This document shows, in pieces, positions 1-12,349 of a DNA stretch of 64,000 bases; position 1 is the stretch's first letter, and every line of letters starts with the position of its first letter. Made by a program: the position numbers and the translations under genes. The DNA is from Molanna angustata (Eukaryota > Arthropoda > Insecta > Trichoptera > Molannidae): positions 22,035,215-22,099,214 of the forward strand of contig OY754984.1 of assembly GCA_963576475.1 (NCBI GenBank), read 5' to 3'. The notes beneath the pieces are model-generated. The model saw only the letters and a list, made by a program, of their open reading frames with translations. It was not told the origin of the DNA and ran no database searches.

Positions 1-690
1 CCATAGTCTAGTAGAATAATTATTTCTAGTAGAATAATTATTAAAAATGATTTTACTGTTTATTTTTAATTCCAGCAAGTACTTTCGGTCGAAAATTTAA
101 ATTTAAATGATATAATAATATTTTGCAATAAGTGTTACAGAAGACTGCTTAGATTTACAGCCATTGACATTGTTTTCATTAAATTGAAACACACAAATTT
201 AAATGTCATTAGGATATTTTCAATGGTTTCCAATCTGCGCAAAGGGCCTGCCTATTTGAGTATGTATTGTAAAATTAACAATCCCTTGTATACCCCAGAG
301 GACGGGGTCGATAGAAGGAGTTTCTTACAAGAAGCAGTTCGGCAATAAAGTCTTCCTCTGCGGGCTCTGCACACTTCCATCTTCATATCTTTCAATCTTT
401 CATACCTATTCACTGCCTTTCTTAACAGGTAAAATATAATGGAAATATTCGCACATTATTCTGTTTTATTTTTTTAAGCAATGAAGAAAACGAACAAGAA
501 CAGATTTCACAGATTTTATTTCTTCTAATAAGGACAGAATAATTTAAGTTTAGGTACTTCTTGTGTACGGACTTTGGTTAAATCGTATGAAATTACCATC
601 TATAAAACTATATATAGATAAATCAAATGTTCATTTCTAATCGAAACATAGAACTAAATAACTATCATCAATAAGTTTTATAACGCAAGC
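1..690. other. No gene recognised; AT-rich sequence
   Basis: No open frame, RNA gene or repeat family was recognised here. The sequence is AT-rich and begins with a short direct repeat of an AATAATTATT-type motif. Confidence 0.5.
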
Positions 691-750
691 GTTCCATTTG
701 GCGTTCCCCAAGGCAGTTTTCTTGGGCCAATACTCTTTAAATTCTTCATA
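691..750 (+). pseudogene. Reverse transcriptase fragment of a non-LTR retrotransposon
   Basis: About 20 codons read VPFGVPQGSFLGPILFKFF, which matches the conserved GVPQGSxLGPxLF block of LINE reverse transcriptases (palm region just before the YADD motif). Nothing else of the enzyme survives around it. It is a relic with no likely function. The clade cannot be told from so short a piece. Confidence 0.6.
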
Positions 751-1487
751 CGTAAATGAAATTCGCTTCGTATGTACTTTCGAGGTTTATTTACTTTGTT
801 GAGGACATTGACATACCTATTTGTTGATATTGTATTTTTAAATATTGTCTTCTTCAGTTAACTGAAATGAGTGTTTCGGTCAAATAGCATTTAATAAAAT
901 AGTAGAATTTTAACATAACGTTCACTGAAAATGGACTATTTATCGCTAATTAATATAAAAAAAACACAAATTGAAAACAAGTTTAAGTTTCGAAAAATCT
1001 TAACAATTACGCACAGAAATATTTTTTTACTGTATCACTTTTAGTGTTAAATGTACCTAATGCTTTGAAATTTTTTTAAAAAAATTTTCTTCCCGGTACC
1101 CTTTCTAGACCATTTTCTTTCTTTCAACAATGTTTATTTTGTGAGTCCATCAGCATTATTAGGTAAAATTGAACGATTATTCTGATAATACAAAATTTTT
1201 CAAAAAGTTAGATTTTTAACAAAATATCAAAGCCGTCAGTGAAAATTTTCACAAATTACCCCAGAATAGTGTTATTGAAAACTTGTAATTATGCCTGGAA
1301 TTGAAAATCAGATATTACTTCAAATTTATGCACCTATATACATTATGAAATAAATACATCATGAATACATCTTCGATTAGCCAGATTAGCCTTAGACCAT
1401 CCTGTATAGTAACCGGCCATTCAGCGGGTGGTTGAGTGTAGCAACCATCCTCGGTCATGAGGCCAAAAAGGAAGAAGTCACAAATAC
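751..1487. other. No gene recognised
   Basis: AT-rich sequence with no supportable coding region or repeat family. The short open frame starting near 1432 overlaps a LINE relic on the other strand and has no recognisable domain. Confidence 0.5.
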
Positions 1488-1625
1488 ACCATCACGTCAT
1501 GTCGCTGGTATTGTGGTAGGCAGAAATAATCGAGCACCATACATAGTACCTTTATTTGCATACCTACATTCGTCGCTTCACTTACATACGTATGTCGTTT
1601 CATACATGTTCGTCTGTTGTTACAT
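1488..1625 (-). pseudogene. Diverged 3' tail of RTE-like LINE family A
   Basis: Read on the minus strand, this matches the C-terminal tail of family A seen at 12459-12582, 12923 and 13639: the block around the MRRCMDVNEARN and SVLSAYP motifs followed by the CATGGCGTGATGG-type terminus. Substitutions and small indels have destroyed the frame, so it is an old copy. Only the last 140 bp or so remain, as expected for a 5'-truncated LINE insertion. Confidence 0.6.
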
Positions 1626-1724
1626 GATGTTTTCTTTGCTGGACTCAATCTCTCATTTAATTTTCTTTCAGCTCATTTGTAAAATAAATCGAATCTACAC
1701 GAAAGTTATTTCGTGAGAGAAAGA

Positions 1725-2230
1725 ACGAGATCATCATCATCATCACTTTCAGCGTTACAACCCTTGGTGGTTCTTAGTTGCCTGCAAGAAACTTCGGCGT
1801 TCTTCTTTGTCACTGGCTGTCCCTTTCCAGTTTTTCTGGCCCAACAAACGACAATCCATCGCGACACCATCGAACCAGCTCAGATTTGGTTTGCCTTCGT
1901 CCAACAGGATCATTGTACAATTGTATCCTCCATGATCCTCCATGCGGTGCAAATGCCTCAACCTGCGCAGCTTTGTTATTATAATATACTGTATTTTAAC
2001 CTGTACAGTACCTATATTAAAATAAGCAAATAAAAAGTTTATACTGTATTTTTTTAAGCTCTTTGTTGGTCAATTTCTTCCAAGTTTGGCTCTATTTAAC
2101 AGGTCCGAAAATCATTCGGAGGATTTTCCAGTCAAAGCAATCTAGTTTTATCTCGTCTTGTTTAGTGAGTGTCCATGTCTCCGATACTTACGTCAAAACT
2201 GGTCTAATTAAGGTTTTGTAGATGTTAAAA
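1725..2230 (-). pseudogene. RTE-like LINE C-terminal remnant
   Basis: On the minus strand two pieces read as the tail of an RTE-like LINE ORF2. At 2040-2230 a frame reads IYKTLIRPVL, SETWTL and KILRMIFGPV with stops. At 1755-1961 a frame reads MRHLHRMED, then a tryptophan-rich block ending ATKNHQGL and a stop. The gap between them (about 1976-2040) is AT-rich and may be an insertion. The element ends in a (GAT)n tail at 1728-1744, the same kind of terminus as the copy at 53217-53700, so the two probably belong to one family. The function, a reverse transcriptase, is lost. Confidence 0.65.
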
Positions 2231-2859
2231 GAAAGATATGGCACATCAAATTATAACGTTATTAAACACGGTTACTTCTTCTGCTTTCATTCAACTAAGA
2301 CGTATAAAGTTAATCCGAATTCCGAGTATTACGACTGAAGCCATGAAATCTTTGGTAAGCGCCTTTGTTGTCTACTGTTTGGATTTCTGTAACGAATCCA
2401 CCAATCCTATATGCGAATTCACCAAAGGAAGAAAGGAATAAAATTCAGTCATGTGATATATTGATATATTGAACTTTCCCTGCGAAACGACTATGTGTAG
2501 TGTATAGCACCTGAGTAGGAAGTTTGGGAGAATTCCGGTAGAGAAACGATTGGTGGGAGGTTTGAAGAGTAGTCGTAGCCTTACGGGTATATGGTGCAGA
2601 TCTGCTCTCACGTTATATTGAGTTTTATTATTATATCTATACCTTATACTATCATTTGTACACTAAAGTGTATTAATAATATACGTGTGTTATTTATTAT
2701 AACTCAAAGTAAGAGTTATCACAAGTCAGTTCTCAATGAGCCAAAATGATACAACGTAATCAATTTTCAGCGCCCTTAAGGTGAGTATTTACGAAAACGG
2801 CGCTGTATACAAAAAATATCCAAATTATTATTATTAGAAACAATAAATTTGAACCGAAT
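2231..2859. other. No gene recognised
   Basis: Short open frames on both strands, none with a recognisable domain. The sequence turns AT-rich toward the family D repeat that follows. Confidence 0.45.
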
Positions 2860-3340
2860 ATTTTTATTAAATGCATATGCGCAAACATTGGATTTTTTTC
2901 CTGTCGGGAGTCAAAGATATTTTTTAACAGATTTTTAATTATCTCAATAGAGACGAAGTTGGAATATTTATTGTAGGAGAACCGGGAAATCAAGGCACCT
3001 ACAGGGCTTACGACCTGTCATCGGCTGGTTTACGTGATCACTTTATGCGCTTGCGCAACGTTCACCAATTATGCCTTTTTTAATGAGATCCCTATCAATT
3101 CAATTTTGAAAGTTCTATATATTGTAATACTGAAATTCTTTTCGCTTGAAAATAAGGAATTTTTACTACAGCCATCTATGGGTGAAATTATGAACAACAA
3201 TCTTATGATTTTTTATTTATTTTGTTGTAACGCCATCTATTGAGAGAATTGGTTTTTTTTTTCCCGGTTTCCCGGTTCTCCTACAATAAATATTCCAACT
3301 TCGTCTCTATTGAGATAATTAAAAATCTGTTAATAAATTT
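2860..3340 (+). repeat. Unclassified repeat family D, copy 1, with an inverted 3' arm
   Basis: The unit starts near TGCATATGCGCAAACATTGG, runs through CCTGTCGGGAGTC, ATCTCAATAGAGACGAAG and GCTTACGACCTGTCATCGG, and ends near AACGCCATCTATTGAGAG. A nearly identical copy lies on the minus strand at 60122-60500, and related copies lie at 15571-15950 and 44161-45126. Here the block at 2927-2985 is repeated in inverted orientation at 3267-3331, so the region can fold back on itself. No coding capacity is seen, and no terminal structure fixes a class. Confidence 0.7.
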
Positions 3341-3589
3341 GAACGTCTTCGAATTTTTGAAAAAATTTGATGGCATGCATTGTTCTTTACTGCCCCAAGA
3401 TACGCTAGTGGCGCAATATACACATTCTGTCACTATTGTACAATATAATAATAATACAGTATTTCTCAGCTCTTCGTTCCTAGTACAATCAGCACGATTA
3501 TAGAATAGTTCGGATCTTGCGTCATCTAACTCACTTTGTATTTTCAGTAAAAAACTTAAGGAGGAACATTTATCCCTGAACACATGATC

Positions 3590-3835
3590 CTGATTTCTTC
3601 TCTTTATCCTTCCCTATCCTTTTTTCCTATGTATTTTTTAAAATATTCATTTTAATGTAATATATATTATCTCTGATTATTTTTGCTTGTACCTATTCTT
3701 TTGTTGATGTGTAACATACACAATTTTGTCATACTTTGTAATCTGGTTGGTTGGAAAAGATGCCTATTAGCAATAAGCCCGCCAGTATACAATATATTTG
3801 TTTACATGATGTACAGAATGATAAATAAAATAAAA
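3590..3835 (+). mobile_element. CR1-like LINE 3' untranslated end
   Basis: Non-coding LINE tail. It carries the hairpin-bearing block at 3746-3784 (GGTTGGAAAAGATGCC, then GCAATAAGCCCGCCA) and ends in an AAATAAAATAAAA-type tail near 3830. The same block ends the CR1-like copy at 11398-12454, where the reading frame is present, which is the basis for the class assignment. Confidence 0.6.
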
Positions 3836-4259
3836 CATTATGTATAACAGATAACATTAATTTGTTTTGATAACATTTCGTTTCAAATAGTACTGCTATA
3901 CGTTTAACGATATTAATGAATAACTACCAAACACATTGTTTGTTTAGATATATCATATCGCGCGATATATGTAATATAATATCCCGCTGAAATCTGTTAG
4001 CCACATTCTATCATTCACCACCTACCTACTCTTTCTTAACTGTGGAAGGGGTTGCTGGAGAGGACTGTGAAGGTAAGGCAGACCTATCATGCATACACAG
4101 TGGGAGAGATCTATGTGTGAGTCTTGGAAGGAGGTAAGAAACTGATATGCCGACGAAAGACGACCGAAAGATAATATTCAGTCGACAAAGGGCGGCACGT
4201 AAGGATCTCATAATTTTAAATTAAAAGTATTTGAAATGTTCGTTCAACCACTTATTAAT
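3836..4259. other. No gene recognised
   Basis: AT-rich sequence including a GATATATCATATCGCGCGATATATG self-complementary stretch near 3949-3970. No coding potential is supported. Confidence 0.45.
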
Positions 4260-4600
4260 TCTTCTTCTTCTTATTGTTCTTTCATTAGATCCAGGGCCTG
4301 TTTTATGCTGCATTTTCAGCCTCCTGTGATGTGGACTGCCAACTATCTCGCCTTCTTTTTGGTGTGCGAGACCCCTCCGGTAAGTTGTCTTGGGCTTTGG
4401 GATCCTATCTTCGGACATGCGGCTGAGGTGTTCGTTCCAGTACCTTCTCCTTTGGCGCCTCCATCTTACGATGTCTTCAGCTTCGCAGATTCTTCGGATC
4501 TCTGTATTTCTGACTCTATCACGAAGGCTTTTGCCAGCTATGCATCGTAGTATTTTCATTTCGCTGGTGCGCAGGAGTTGTTTGGTACGGACCGTATTAA
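4260..4600 (-). pseudogene. RTE-like LINE C-terminal remnant with GAA-type tail
   Basis: The minus strand reads ILRCIAGKSLRDRVRNTEIR, then a basic stretch ending HLSRMSEDRI and an arginine-rich tail. This is the layout of RTE-like ORF2 C-termini (LRDRVRN, IRR, HxxRM, RGRP-like). The (TTC)n at 4260-4270 is the complement of a GAA-type 3' terminus, as at 55113-55833. The N-terminal endonuclease and reverse transcriptase are missing through 5' truncation, and the tail is frame-damaged. Confidence 0.6.
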
Positions 4601-4783
4601 TTAATTAAATTTTATTACAAATAACACAGTAAAAATGGTGCAAATGCCGGTAAGTGGTTGTGCATCGCTATATATAGGCTATGGCGTCAGCCGATCTCTC
4701 GACGTTAGCGCTAAATGCACGCGCCACACACGCAACATTATGTATTAAACGTAAAATCATAGCAACAAAGAAAGGTGAGATAG
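4601..4783. other. Flank 5' of the R1-clade LINE
   Basis: No feature recognised. This is the immediate upstream flank of the R1-clade element, whose ORF1 frame meets a stop codon at 4781-4783. Confidence 0.4.
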
Positions 4784-5337
4784 AAATCTTCCAAAGACCT
4801 CAGCGTCCGACTTGCTTCGAAACGAAACCCCAGATTACGCTTCAGTTTTGTTCCGGGTGACATGTCTCACGAGGAGTTCTTGGGTCTGGCGTTTTTGTCC
4901 GTCCCGGATATGGGCATAAACCAGGAAGAATTTGTTAAGAGTGCTGGTTTCAGCCACTTTATGGGACCTCGCACTGGGCCTACCTGTGACAGAGTGTTTG
5001 AAGTACCGCCGACAATAAGACACAAACTCATTGAGTGCGGAAGAGACTTTGTTGAATGGAGCGTGTGTAAGGTCAGAGACTTCATACCAATAAGTGTGTG
5101 CTCAAGATGCCGGATGTATGGCCATACAAGTAAGTTCTGCAAAGATCCCCCTCGCTGCGGCCATTGTGCTTCTGGTGGCACGATTTTTCAGTATGTCCTG
5201 CTAAAGACAGTCCACCAATTTGTGCGGTCTGTTCATTTTTCAAAGAACCAGCCTCTCACAAATCTGGTTCTGATGAATGTCCATCATTCCAGGCATCGTT
5301 GAGCCGCGCCCTATTGACAGTTGATTATGGCCAGTAG
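4784..5337 (+). pseudogene. R1-clade ORF1 (Gag-like) C-terminal part, frameshifted
   Basis: ORF1 proteins of this clade bind the element RNA and target it to the nucleus. The frame is open from 4784 and reads through NPRLRFSFVPGDM and CDRVFEVPP into three zinc knuckles. The first is CSRCRMYGHTSKFC (CX2CX4HX4C). The second spans a single-base frameshift near 5173: CGHCASGG continues as HDFSVC in the next frame. The third is CAVC followed by H and C at wider spacing. Three knuckles are usual for R1-clade ORF1. In the corrected frame the ORF ends at a TAG at 5335-5337, overlapping the ORF2 start. The N-terminal half is missing. Confidence 0.75.
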
Positions 5338-8300
5338 TATATCCGTATCAACAGGTCTCAGAATTGGACAGCTCAATCTGGGCCGACGTCGTGCTGCCAC
5401 CTTGGAGCTTAAACAACTCGCCCATCAACTGAACATCGATATCTGTCTGGTTCAGGAACCATACACTGGCGACGGCTCTATGTGTGTGACGGATTCAGAC
5501 TTCCGTATAATTTCTGCCACTTGCTGTTCCATGGATTTACCCCCTCTAGCTTCAATAATTATTTTTAATTCTTCTATATCTTATATCTTATTAGATCATC
5601 ATTCCTCGAGCACTACAGTCGTGCTTGAAATTTCTCTTTCAGGTAAATCCATGTACCTAGTATCAACCTACTTCAAATTTGGCGAACCGATAGAGCCATA
5701 TGTGTGCTTTCTAGATAATGTAATGAGTCATCTAGGTGGAGATTCCATCTTGATTGGCGGTGACTTCAATGCTGAGTCCCCTCTATGGTGTCATTCTACC
5801 ACTGCAGGGTCTAGGAAAGCAAAAAGAGGTGAACTCTGTGAGGACTTCATAGCTCGGCACGAGCTTTCCGTTATCAATGATCCGTTTAGTCCTCCCACTT
5901 TTTCTGGTGCGGTCGGGTTTGGCCACATCGATGTCACTTTGGCTTCGGCTCAAATAGCTCAAAAGGTTTCTTCCTGGCGTTTTTATACAGATTATTCGGG
6001 TAGCGATCACGAACTTATTGTCTTTACAATTTCTACTTCACCTACTGACTCGGTTCAAAAGTCTCATATTCCAAGGCGTTTTCGCACGAGGTGTGAGCGC
6101 ATTGTCGAATTTGATGCTGAATTTATTCAATTTCTGAATCGCTTTAACCCAAATGCTATGTCTATATCTGATACTGCTTCTGATTTCACTAACAATATCA
6201 TTATATGTGCAGAAAAGTCAATTGGCAGATCTACTCCAGAAAAATTAAAACCAAACGCTTGGTGGCACTCAGGACTCGATTCTTTGAAACGCAGCGTTAC
6301 ACGTGCACGTCGAGCTCTTAAATTGGGACGCAATAGGAACTTTGCTGAGTTTATTATTCTCGACTTGTACTCTGCTTATAGACGTGCACACAATCTATAT
6401 AAAAATGAAATTATTCGTGCGAAGAAGGTAAGTTGGCGACGTTTGGTTTCAGAGGTTTCGACTTCAGATCCATGGGGTGCAGTGTATCGCGCCGTTTCTT
6501 CTAAGAGAGGAAATGGCGCAACAATATCCTGCATCCGCGATGCAACTACTGGTGAGTTCACAACGTCTCTCGATTCAACTGCTTCCGTTTTTCTGGACGC
6601 GTTGATTCCATCGGATGATCCGTCTACCGATAATGTTTTTCATAAATGGGTACGTGCTCTTCAACACAACATTCCTCAGACACCCGCTTCGCCACCAGTT
6701 TCTGTTGAGGAACTCGATTTAATTATTGGGAACCTTAAACTAAATAAATCCCCAGGCCTCGACCGTATCGACTCTATTTTAATACAAAGATGTTGGCGTT
6801 TGGCTCAATTTGAAATGGTTTCCCTCTTAAAAAGATGTTTAGTCGAGGGCTGTTTTCCAGACTGTTGGAAAACGGGCCTCATGACTATAATTCCCAAACG
6901 ATGCGATCGTCCTAGCACGGACCCAAAAGCATATAGACCTGTTACTCTCCTGCCTATTCTGGGCAAGATTCTGGAAAGACTTATATGCAGTAGAATTGAA
7001 TCCCATCTTTCTAACTCATGTCCACTTTCTTCTCGCCAATTTGGCTTCCGACCTGGAATTTCAACAGTCGATGCTATAAATTATATGTCAGAATTTGTAA
7101 GACCTTCTGACGAAAAATATGTTATTGCTATTTCCCTTGACATTAGTGGTGCATTTGACAATGCTTGGTGGCCGCTTATTTTGAATAAACTGAAGTCAAG
7201 GAATATACCCCGCAATATAAATCTGATAGTAAAGAGTTACTTTGAAAATCGCCGCATAGTCCTGCCTGGGGGACAATTTCTACATACGCGACAGGTAAGC
7301 ATTGGATGTCCTCAGGGTTCTGTTCTCGGTCCACTTCTCTGGAACAATCTTTTTGATGACTTGCTGGATCTTCCTCTCTCCAGTAATTGTACGATTCAAG
7401 CGTATGCTGATGATGCATACATCCTCGTCCGTGGTAATTCCCGTAGATTTATTGAGAACTCAGCTACTCAAGCTCTTTCCTTAGTTTCCGACTGGGGTGT
7501 AAAAAATAAACTTTGCTTCGCTCCTAATAAGACATATGGCTTGGTTTTCAAAGGCTTACTACGTAGACAGCCGTCTATTAAGTTCTCAGGAACAAATGTG
7601 AGTTTTCAGGACCAAATCACTTGCCTAGGAGTTGTTCTGGAAAGAGGACCAAATTTTAAAAACCATGCTCGATTGTGAGTCGACAAAGCTAAGTCTGCTT
7701 TTTTAAAGATCTCACACATCGCCAAGGCACACTGGGGTTTACAGTTTCAAGTATCCTGTCTTTTCTATAAGGCAGTTTACCTCGGCATTGCTTGATATGC
7801 AGCAGGATGTTGGTCTCACGTCTGTGAGCTTCAACATATACGTAGAATTTTGCTCTCAGGCCAACGATTCGCTCTCATCGCTCTATCCAAAGCATATGGA
7901 ACGAGTCCCACTGAAGCACTGCCAATTTTGACAGGCATGACTCCCTTTGATCTGGAACTTCAGCGTAGAGGGGCTGTTTTCAACCTTACGCGGGGCTGTT
8001 CTTCTATGATCGGAAATATTCCTCTCTTCCCTCCAGAGGGTCGAGTGTCACGTGGCTTTGTTGAAAGGACTGTAAATGAAAATTTGCAGAACATCTGGCA
8101 GACTCGCTGGACGGCCTGCTCAGTGGGAAGAATTACCTACTTATTTTTTCCCGACGTGAGGTATCGTCTTAAATCTCCCTGGGTTGTTCCAGACTTTTGG
8201 ACTTCCCAATTTTTCACAGGACACGGAAACTTTAAAAGTTATCTTCACCGATTTAACATTGCCTCCTCTGCTTCATGTGATTTCTGTCAATACCCGGACC

Positions 8301-8464
8301 AAACTTCGGAACATATCCTTTGGGAATGTTGCCACCCAATGGTGTCCTCATATAGATCGGAGCTCCTCGTTGCTGTCCGTGGGCCTCTTCAAGGTCCCAT
8401 TGGTCATGCGGATTTTGTGATCTCGAAGAAAAATTATAAAGCTTTTAAGGTTTTCTGTCATTGA
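5327..8464 (+). pseudogene. R1-clade ORF2: endonuclease and reverse transcriptase, two nonsense codons
   Basis: The ORF2 polyprotein nicks the target DNA and reverse-transcribes the element RNA. I take the ATG at 5327, which overlaps the ORF1 stop. An AP-type endonuclease covers roughly residues 10-235, with LVQEPY near 45, GGDFNAESPLW near 145 and SDHELIVF near 230. Reverse transcriptase follows, from SPGLD near 478 through GCPQGSVLGPLLW to the catalytic YADD near 694, which is intact. The frame meets TGA at 7676-7678 and again near 7790, then stays open to TGA at 8462-8464. The last part holds a CX2CX8HX4C finger (CDFC to HILWEC, near 8276) typical of the clade. No frameshift was found within ORF2, so only two point changes separate it from an open frame. 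Confidence 0.85.
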
Positions 8465-8876
8465 TATGGTGCCTTACTTTTAGAAGATTCCCGTTAAATT
8501 AATTATTTCCAGAGATCTTGGTCACTTCTCTGATGGTCTGCATGTAGGGGGATCTGAGGTCATAGACAGTCCACGGGTGTGAATTTTCTGTTCGCACTCG
8601 TTGATTGTTTCTTTTTGCACTATGGTGCCGAGATTACTAATCTAGAGGGCTCCATGAGCTACTTTTCGTGCTATGCATTTTTTTTTGTCGTTCACTTAGC
8701 GTTCTGTGAAGGGGCCGATTACAGTCCCCATAGGCAGAGCGGGTGGTGGTGGGAGTAGCGAAAGGTGAGATAGAGGTTGTAGGATGTGAGAGAGAATGGG
8801 GAAGGAGTGTTCATTTAGAGTAATTTGACAGGGTTGATAACAGGGTGGAACGTCAAAGAGTAATTAAAAAAAAATC

Positions 8877-8991
8877 AGCTTTTGTCTTTTTTCATTTGAA
8901 TTGATTGAGATGTTGTAATATAATTCATTCTGCCAATGTTGTTGTTTTATACAGAAATCAAATCCAAATACAGAACATACATAATCTATTG
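8877..8991. other. Spacer and 5' target duplication of family A copy 1
   Basis: Short unique sequence between two LINEs. It ends in CATAATCTATTG (8980-8991), which recurs at 12603-12614 and is the left target-site duplication of the next element. Confidence 0.7.
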
Positions 8992-11397
8992 ATAATGGAA
9001 AAAGATTGCTGAATGTATGTGTGGAATGGGATCTTTTCGTGGCTAATACTATTTTTTGCCACAAAAAGATCCACCAGTATACGTGGGAAAGAGGTTGTGA
9101 AAGATCAATTATAGATCTTGTGTGTGTGGACTCCGCTTTGAGGAAGGCAACGATGGACACTAGGGTGTATAGGGGCGCAGAGCTGGAGACAGATCACTAT
9201 CTGGTTGTCACCAAATTACATCTGTTTATTGGCTGGCGTGCTAAAACAACTCGAAGTGCACCACCAATGCGCGTCAAAGTGGAAAAATTGCAAGATGAGA
9301 ATGTAAGGCATGAATATGAGAGAAATGTTGAGTATTAATTAAACTCTCAAACACATAGTGAAAGAAGTGTGGATGAAGTATGGAAAGACTTGAAAAATGT
9401 TGTGTGCAAAGCTGCCAAGAATGCGTGCGGTGAAAGTAAAAGAGGAAGGCAGAAAGGTGATGCGTGGTGGAATGAATCGGTAAGAAAGGAAGTTGACGCA
9501 AAAAAGGAAGCGTGGATGTTTTGGATATCAGCTAAGGGTACCGACAAAGAGGTTTTAGCTAAAGAAAAATACAAAGAATGCAAGAGAAGAGTAAAAGTTA
9601 TAGTAAAGAATGAAAAAGATAGTGTAAAAGAAAAAGAAAGCCAGAAAATAGTGAACGACTTTACGGGTAACATGAAAATGTTCTGGAAAGGCGTAGCTAA
9701 GCGGAAGCACGGGGAAGTAAAAGGTTCAAAATGTATAAATGATAAAGATGGAAATATGCTGATTGATGACAAAAGTGTGAAAGAGAGGTGGTGTGAATAT
9801 TTCAAAGAATTGTATGAAAGCGTTCAAGGTGACACAGTGAGACAGAGGACATGGGTTATTGATGAGAATGAAAGAGATGAAATAACGGAAGAAGAGGTGA
9901 AAGAAGCGGTTAATCACGCGAAAACAGGCAAAGCCGCTGGAGTGGATTGTGTGGCAGCCGAATTTATCAAGTGTGGCGGTAAAGTACCAACGGAATGGTG
10001 TCTCTCGCTTTTTAATAAATGCTGGGAAGCGGGGTACACTCCGTCGGATTGGAGAAATGCAGTTGTAGTTCCTCTCTTCAAAGGGAAGGGATCGAAACTC
10101 GACTGCAAAAACTATAGAGCTATCAGCTTGTTAAGTTCGGTTGGCAAGATGTATGCAAGAATTATTGACCAGAGAATACGCAAGATTACGGAATGCAAGA
10201 TATGGGATGCTCAAGGTGCTTTTGTAGGGGGCAGAGGATGAATCGACCAAATTTTCTCTTTACGCATGGCTACAGAAAAAGTTCTGCATAAAAATCAGAA
10301 ACTTTTCTGTGCTTTCATAGACCTAGAAAAGGCATATGATAAAGTAGATAGAGAAAATTTGTGGGATATCCTATCAATGTATGGAGTGAAGAGCAAACTA
10401 GTACGTGCTGTTGCGTCTCTGTATGAAAATAGTGGAGCCTGTGTCCGTGTCAACGATACGCTGACAACATGGTTCCCTATTCATAAGGGGGTAAAGCAAG
10501 GCTGCGTATTATCCCCATGGCTGTTCAATATCTATATTGATCACTGCGTAAGAGCACTAAAGAATGAAAATATAGGCCTGACACTAAATACTGTAAATGT
10601 ACGTGATCTGATGTATGCAGATGATAAAGTAGTGATTGCTGAGTGTGCGGATGAGTTACAGTATTTAGTGAATAAAGTGTATGAAGGATGCTTGCAGAAC
10701 GGACTGAGAATGAATGTGAGTACCTAAATCTAAGATATTGGTATTCGAAAAAACTGAAAGTATGACTCCGTGTAGAATAAAAGTAGAGAACGGATGGCTA
10801 GAACAAGTAGAGGAATATTTGTACTTGGGGAGTATGTTTGAAACGAATGGAAGACCTGATAAAGACATTGAAAGAAGAGTTATGGCAGGTAATAGAATAA
10901 ACGGAGCTCTCAGACCAGTAATGTCCGATCCAAGCATCTCAAAGGAAGCCAAAATTGCCGTACATAATGCAATTGTAGTGCCCACTTTGATGTATGCCAG
11001 TGAAACATGGACGTGGCAAAAGACGCATGAAAGTAAAATAAATGCTGTGGAAATGAGATCACTAAGAAGAGTATGTAATAGAACGATATATGATAGAATA
11101 AAAAATGAGGACATAAGGAGAGAATGCAAGATAAAGAAGGATATTATATGTAAAATGAAAGTGAATGCTTTGAGGTGGTTTGGACATATAGAAAGAATGA
11201 ATGATGAACGACTGACCAAAAAAATATACATGGGTGTAAGAGATGGAGTGAATAGTAGGGGCCGCCCCAGAAAGGGATGGCATGACCATGTGAATGATAT
11301 TTTGAATGAAGGAAATATTAGAAGCTTAAATGGTACTAAAATAATAACAAAGTTTGTATGAAATACAATATTGTTCAAGTTTGATCAAATGAATCAA

Positions 11398-12162
11398 ATC
11401 AGATGGGCAGCTGAAAATGGAATTCTCCTCAATCCGACTAAATCCCAAGCCATTACCATAGGTAGCCCCAAACATTGTGCTAAATTGGCAAATGGTACAT
11501 TTCCTCTCCCCTCACTGAATGGCACAGATATACCTCTATCTAAAACTGTGAAAAATCTTGGAATTTTGTTCAACCAGCATTTATCTTGGACTGAACAAGT
11601 CAATGAGGTTAGCCGCAAGGTTTTTCGTAGTATCCACTCTCTGAAAAGACTTCAAAAATTCCTTCCAACCAATATTAAAATAAAACTTGCGCAAACTCTA
11701 CTTCTCCCTATTCTTGACTATGCAGACATTTGCTACTTAGATCTCAATCAAGAACATCTTAACAAACTAGATCGTCTACAAAATGTCTGCATACGATTCA
11801 TATTTAACCTCCGTAAGTACGATCATATATCGCATCTTCGCAAACAACTCAAATGGCTTCCCATCCATCTGCGCCGAGATCAGCACACCCTCTGCCTCCT
11901 GTTTAATGTATTAAACAATCCGAATGCCCCCACATATCTGAAAGAAAGATTTCAACCGCTGGCCTCTCATGGACTCCCACTTCGGTCTAGAGAAGAAAGA
12001 ACCCTTGCCATCCCACCTCACGTTACAGAATACTATTCATCTTCCTTCACTATTCATGCTGCCCGGCTGTGGAACAATTTAGCATTTGATATTAGAACTG
12101 CCACATCACTTCCAATTTTCAAATCTCGTCTTAAATGCTCACTCTTCCTCTCAATTCCATAA
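11398..12162 (+). pseudogene. CR1-like LINE ORF2 C-terminal fragment (reverse transcriptase thumb onward)
   Basis: An open frame of about 255 codons reads IRWAAENGILLNPTKSQAI, LGILFNQHLSWTEQV, FLPTNIKIKLAQTLLLPIL, YADICYLDL, LDRLQNVCIRFIF and GLPLRSREERTLAIPPH, then FTIHAARLWNNL. This is the region after the YADD motif in CR1/L2-group LINEs. The endonuclease and catalytic palm are absent through 5' truncation. The frame has no internal stop and ends FLSIP and TAA at 12160-12162, so the insertion is probably younger than its host element. Confidence 0.8.
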
Positions 12163-12349
12163 CGAACATATATCCCAATTTCACTTTCCATCCCTTTTGA
12201 TCGCTCCTCATCCTCTCCCTTTCCTTTCTGATTTTCCTCTCCTTTCTGAATTTGTGTAATTTCTCACTTTTTGTTTTGTTTTGCTGTCTTATACTGGTTG
12301 TGTTATTATGTATATGCCGAAACTATGTTATGTACTTTTAATCTCAGAT

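Larger units (their letters stand above)
4784..8876 (+). mobile_element. R1-clade non-LTR retrotransposon, 5'-truncated
   Basis: About 4.1 kb. It carries the end of ORF1 (zinc knuckles), a nearly full ORF2 (endonuclease, reverse transcriptase, CCHC finger), a roughly 410-bp 3' UTR and a short A-tract at 8868-8876. The order and the overlapping ORFs fit the R1 clade (R1, TRAS, SART and Waldo groups). Several R1-clade members insert into fixed targets such as 28S rDNA or telomeric repeats. No rDNA or TTAGG repeat is seen at either edge, so this copy is either non-specific or displaced. A diverged 3' UTR piece of the same family lies at 32797-33050. Confidence 0.8.

Noticed and set aside
4784..8876. 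R1 element in its rDNA target, implying an rDNA unit
   Set aside because: No 28S rRNA sequence is present at either edge. The clade is assigned by domains only.
9347..9805. Serine- and phenylalanine-rich minus-strand frames across the LINE
   Set aside because: They are antisense shadows of the lysine-rich family A coding sequence.
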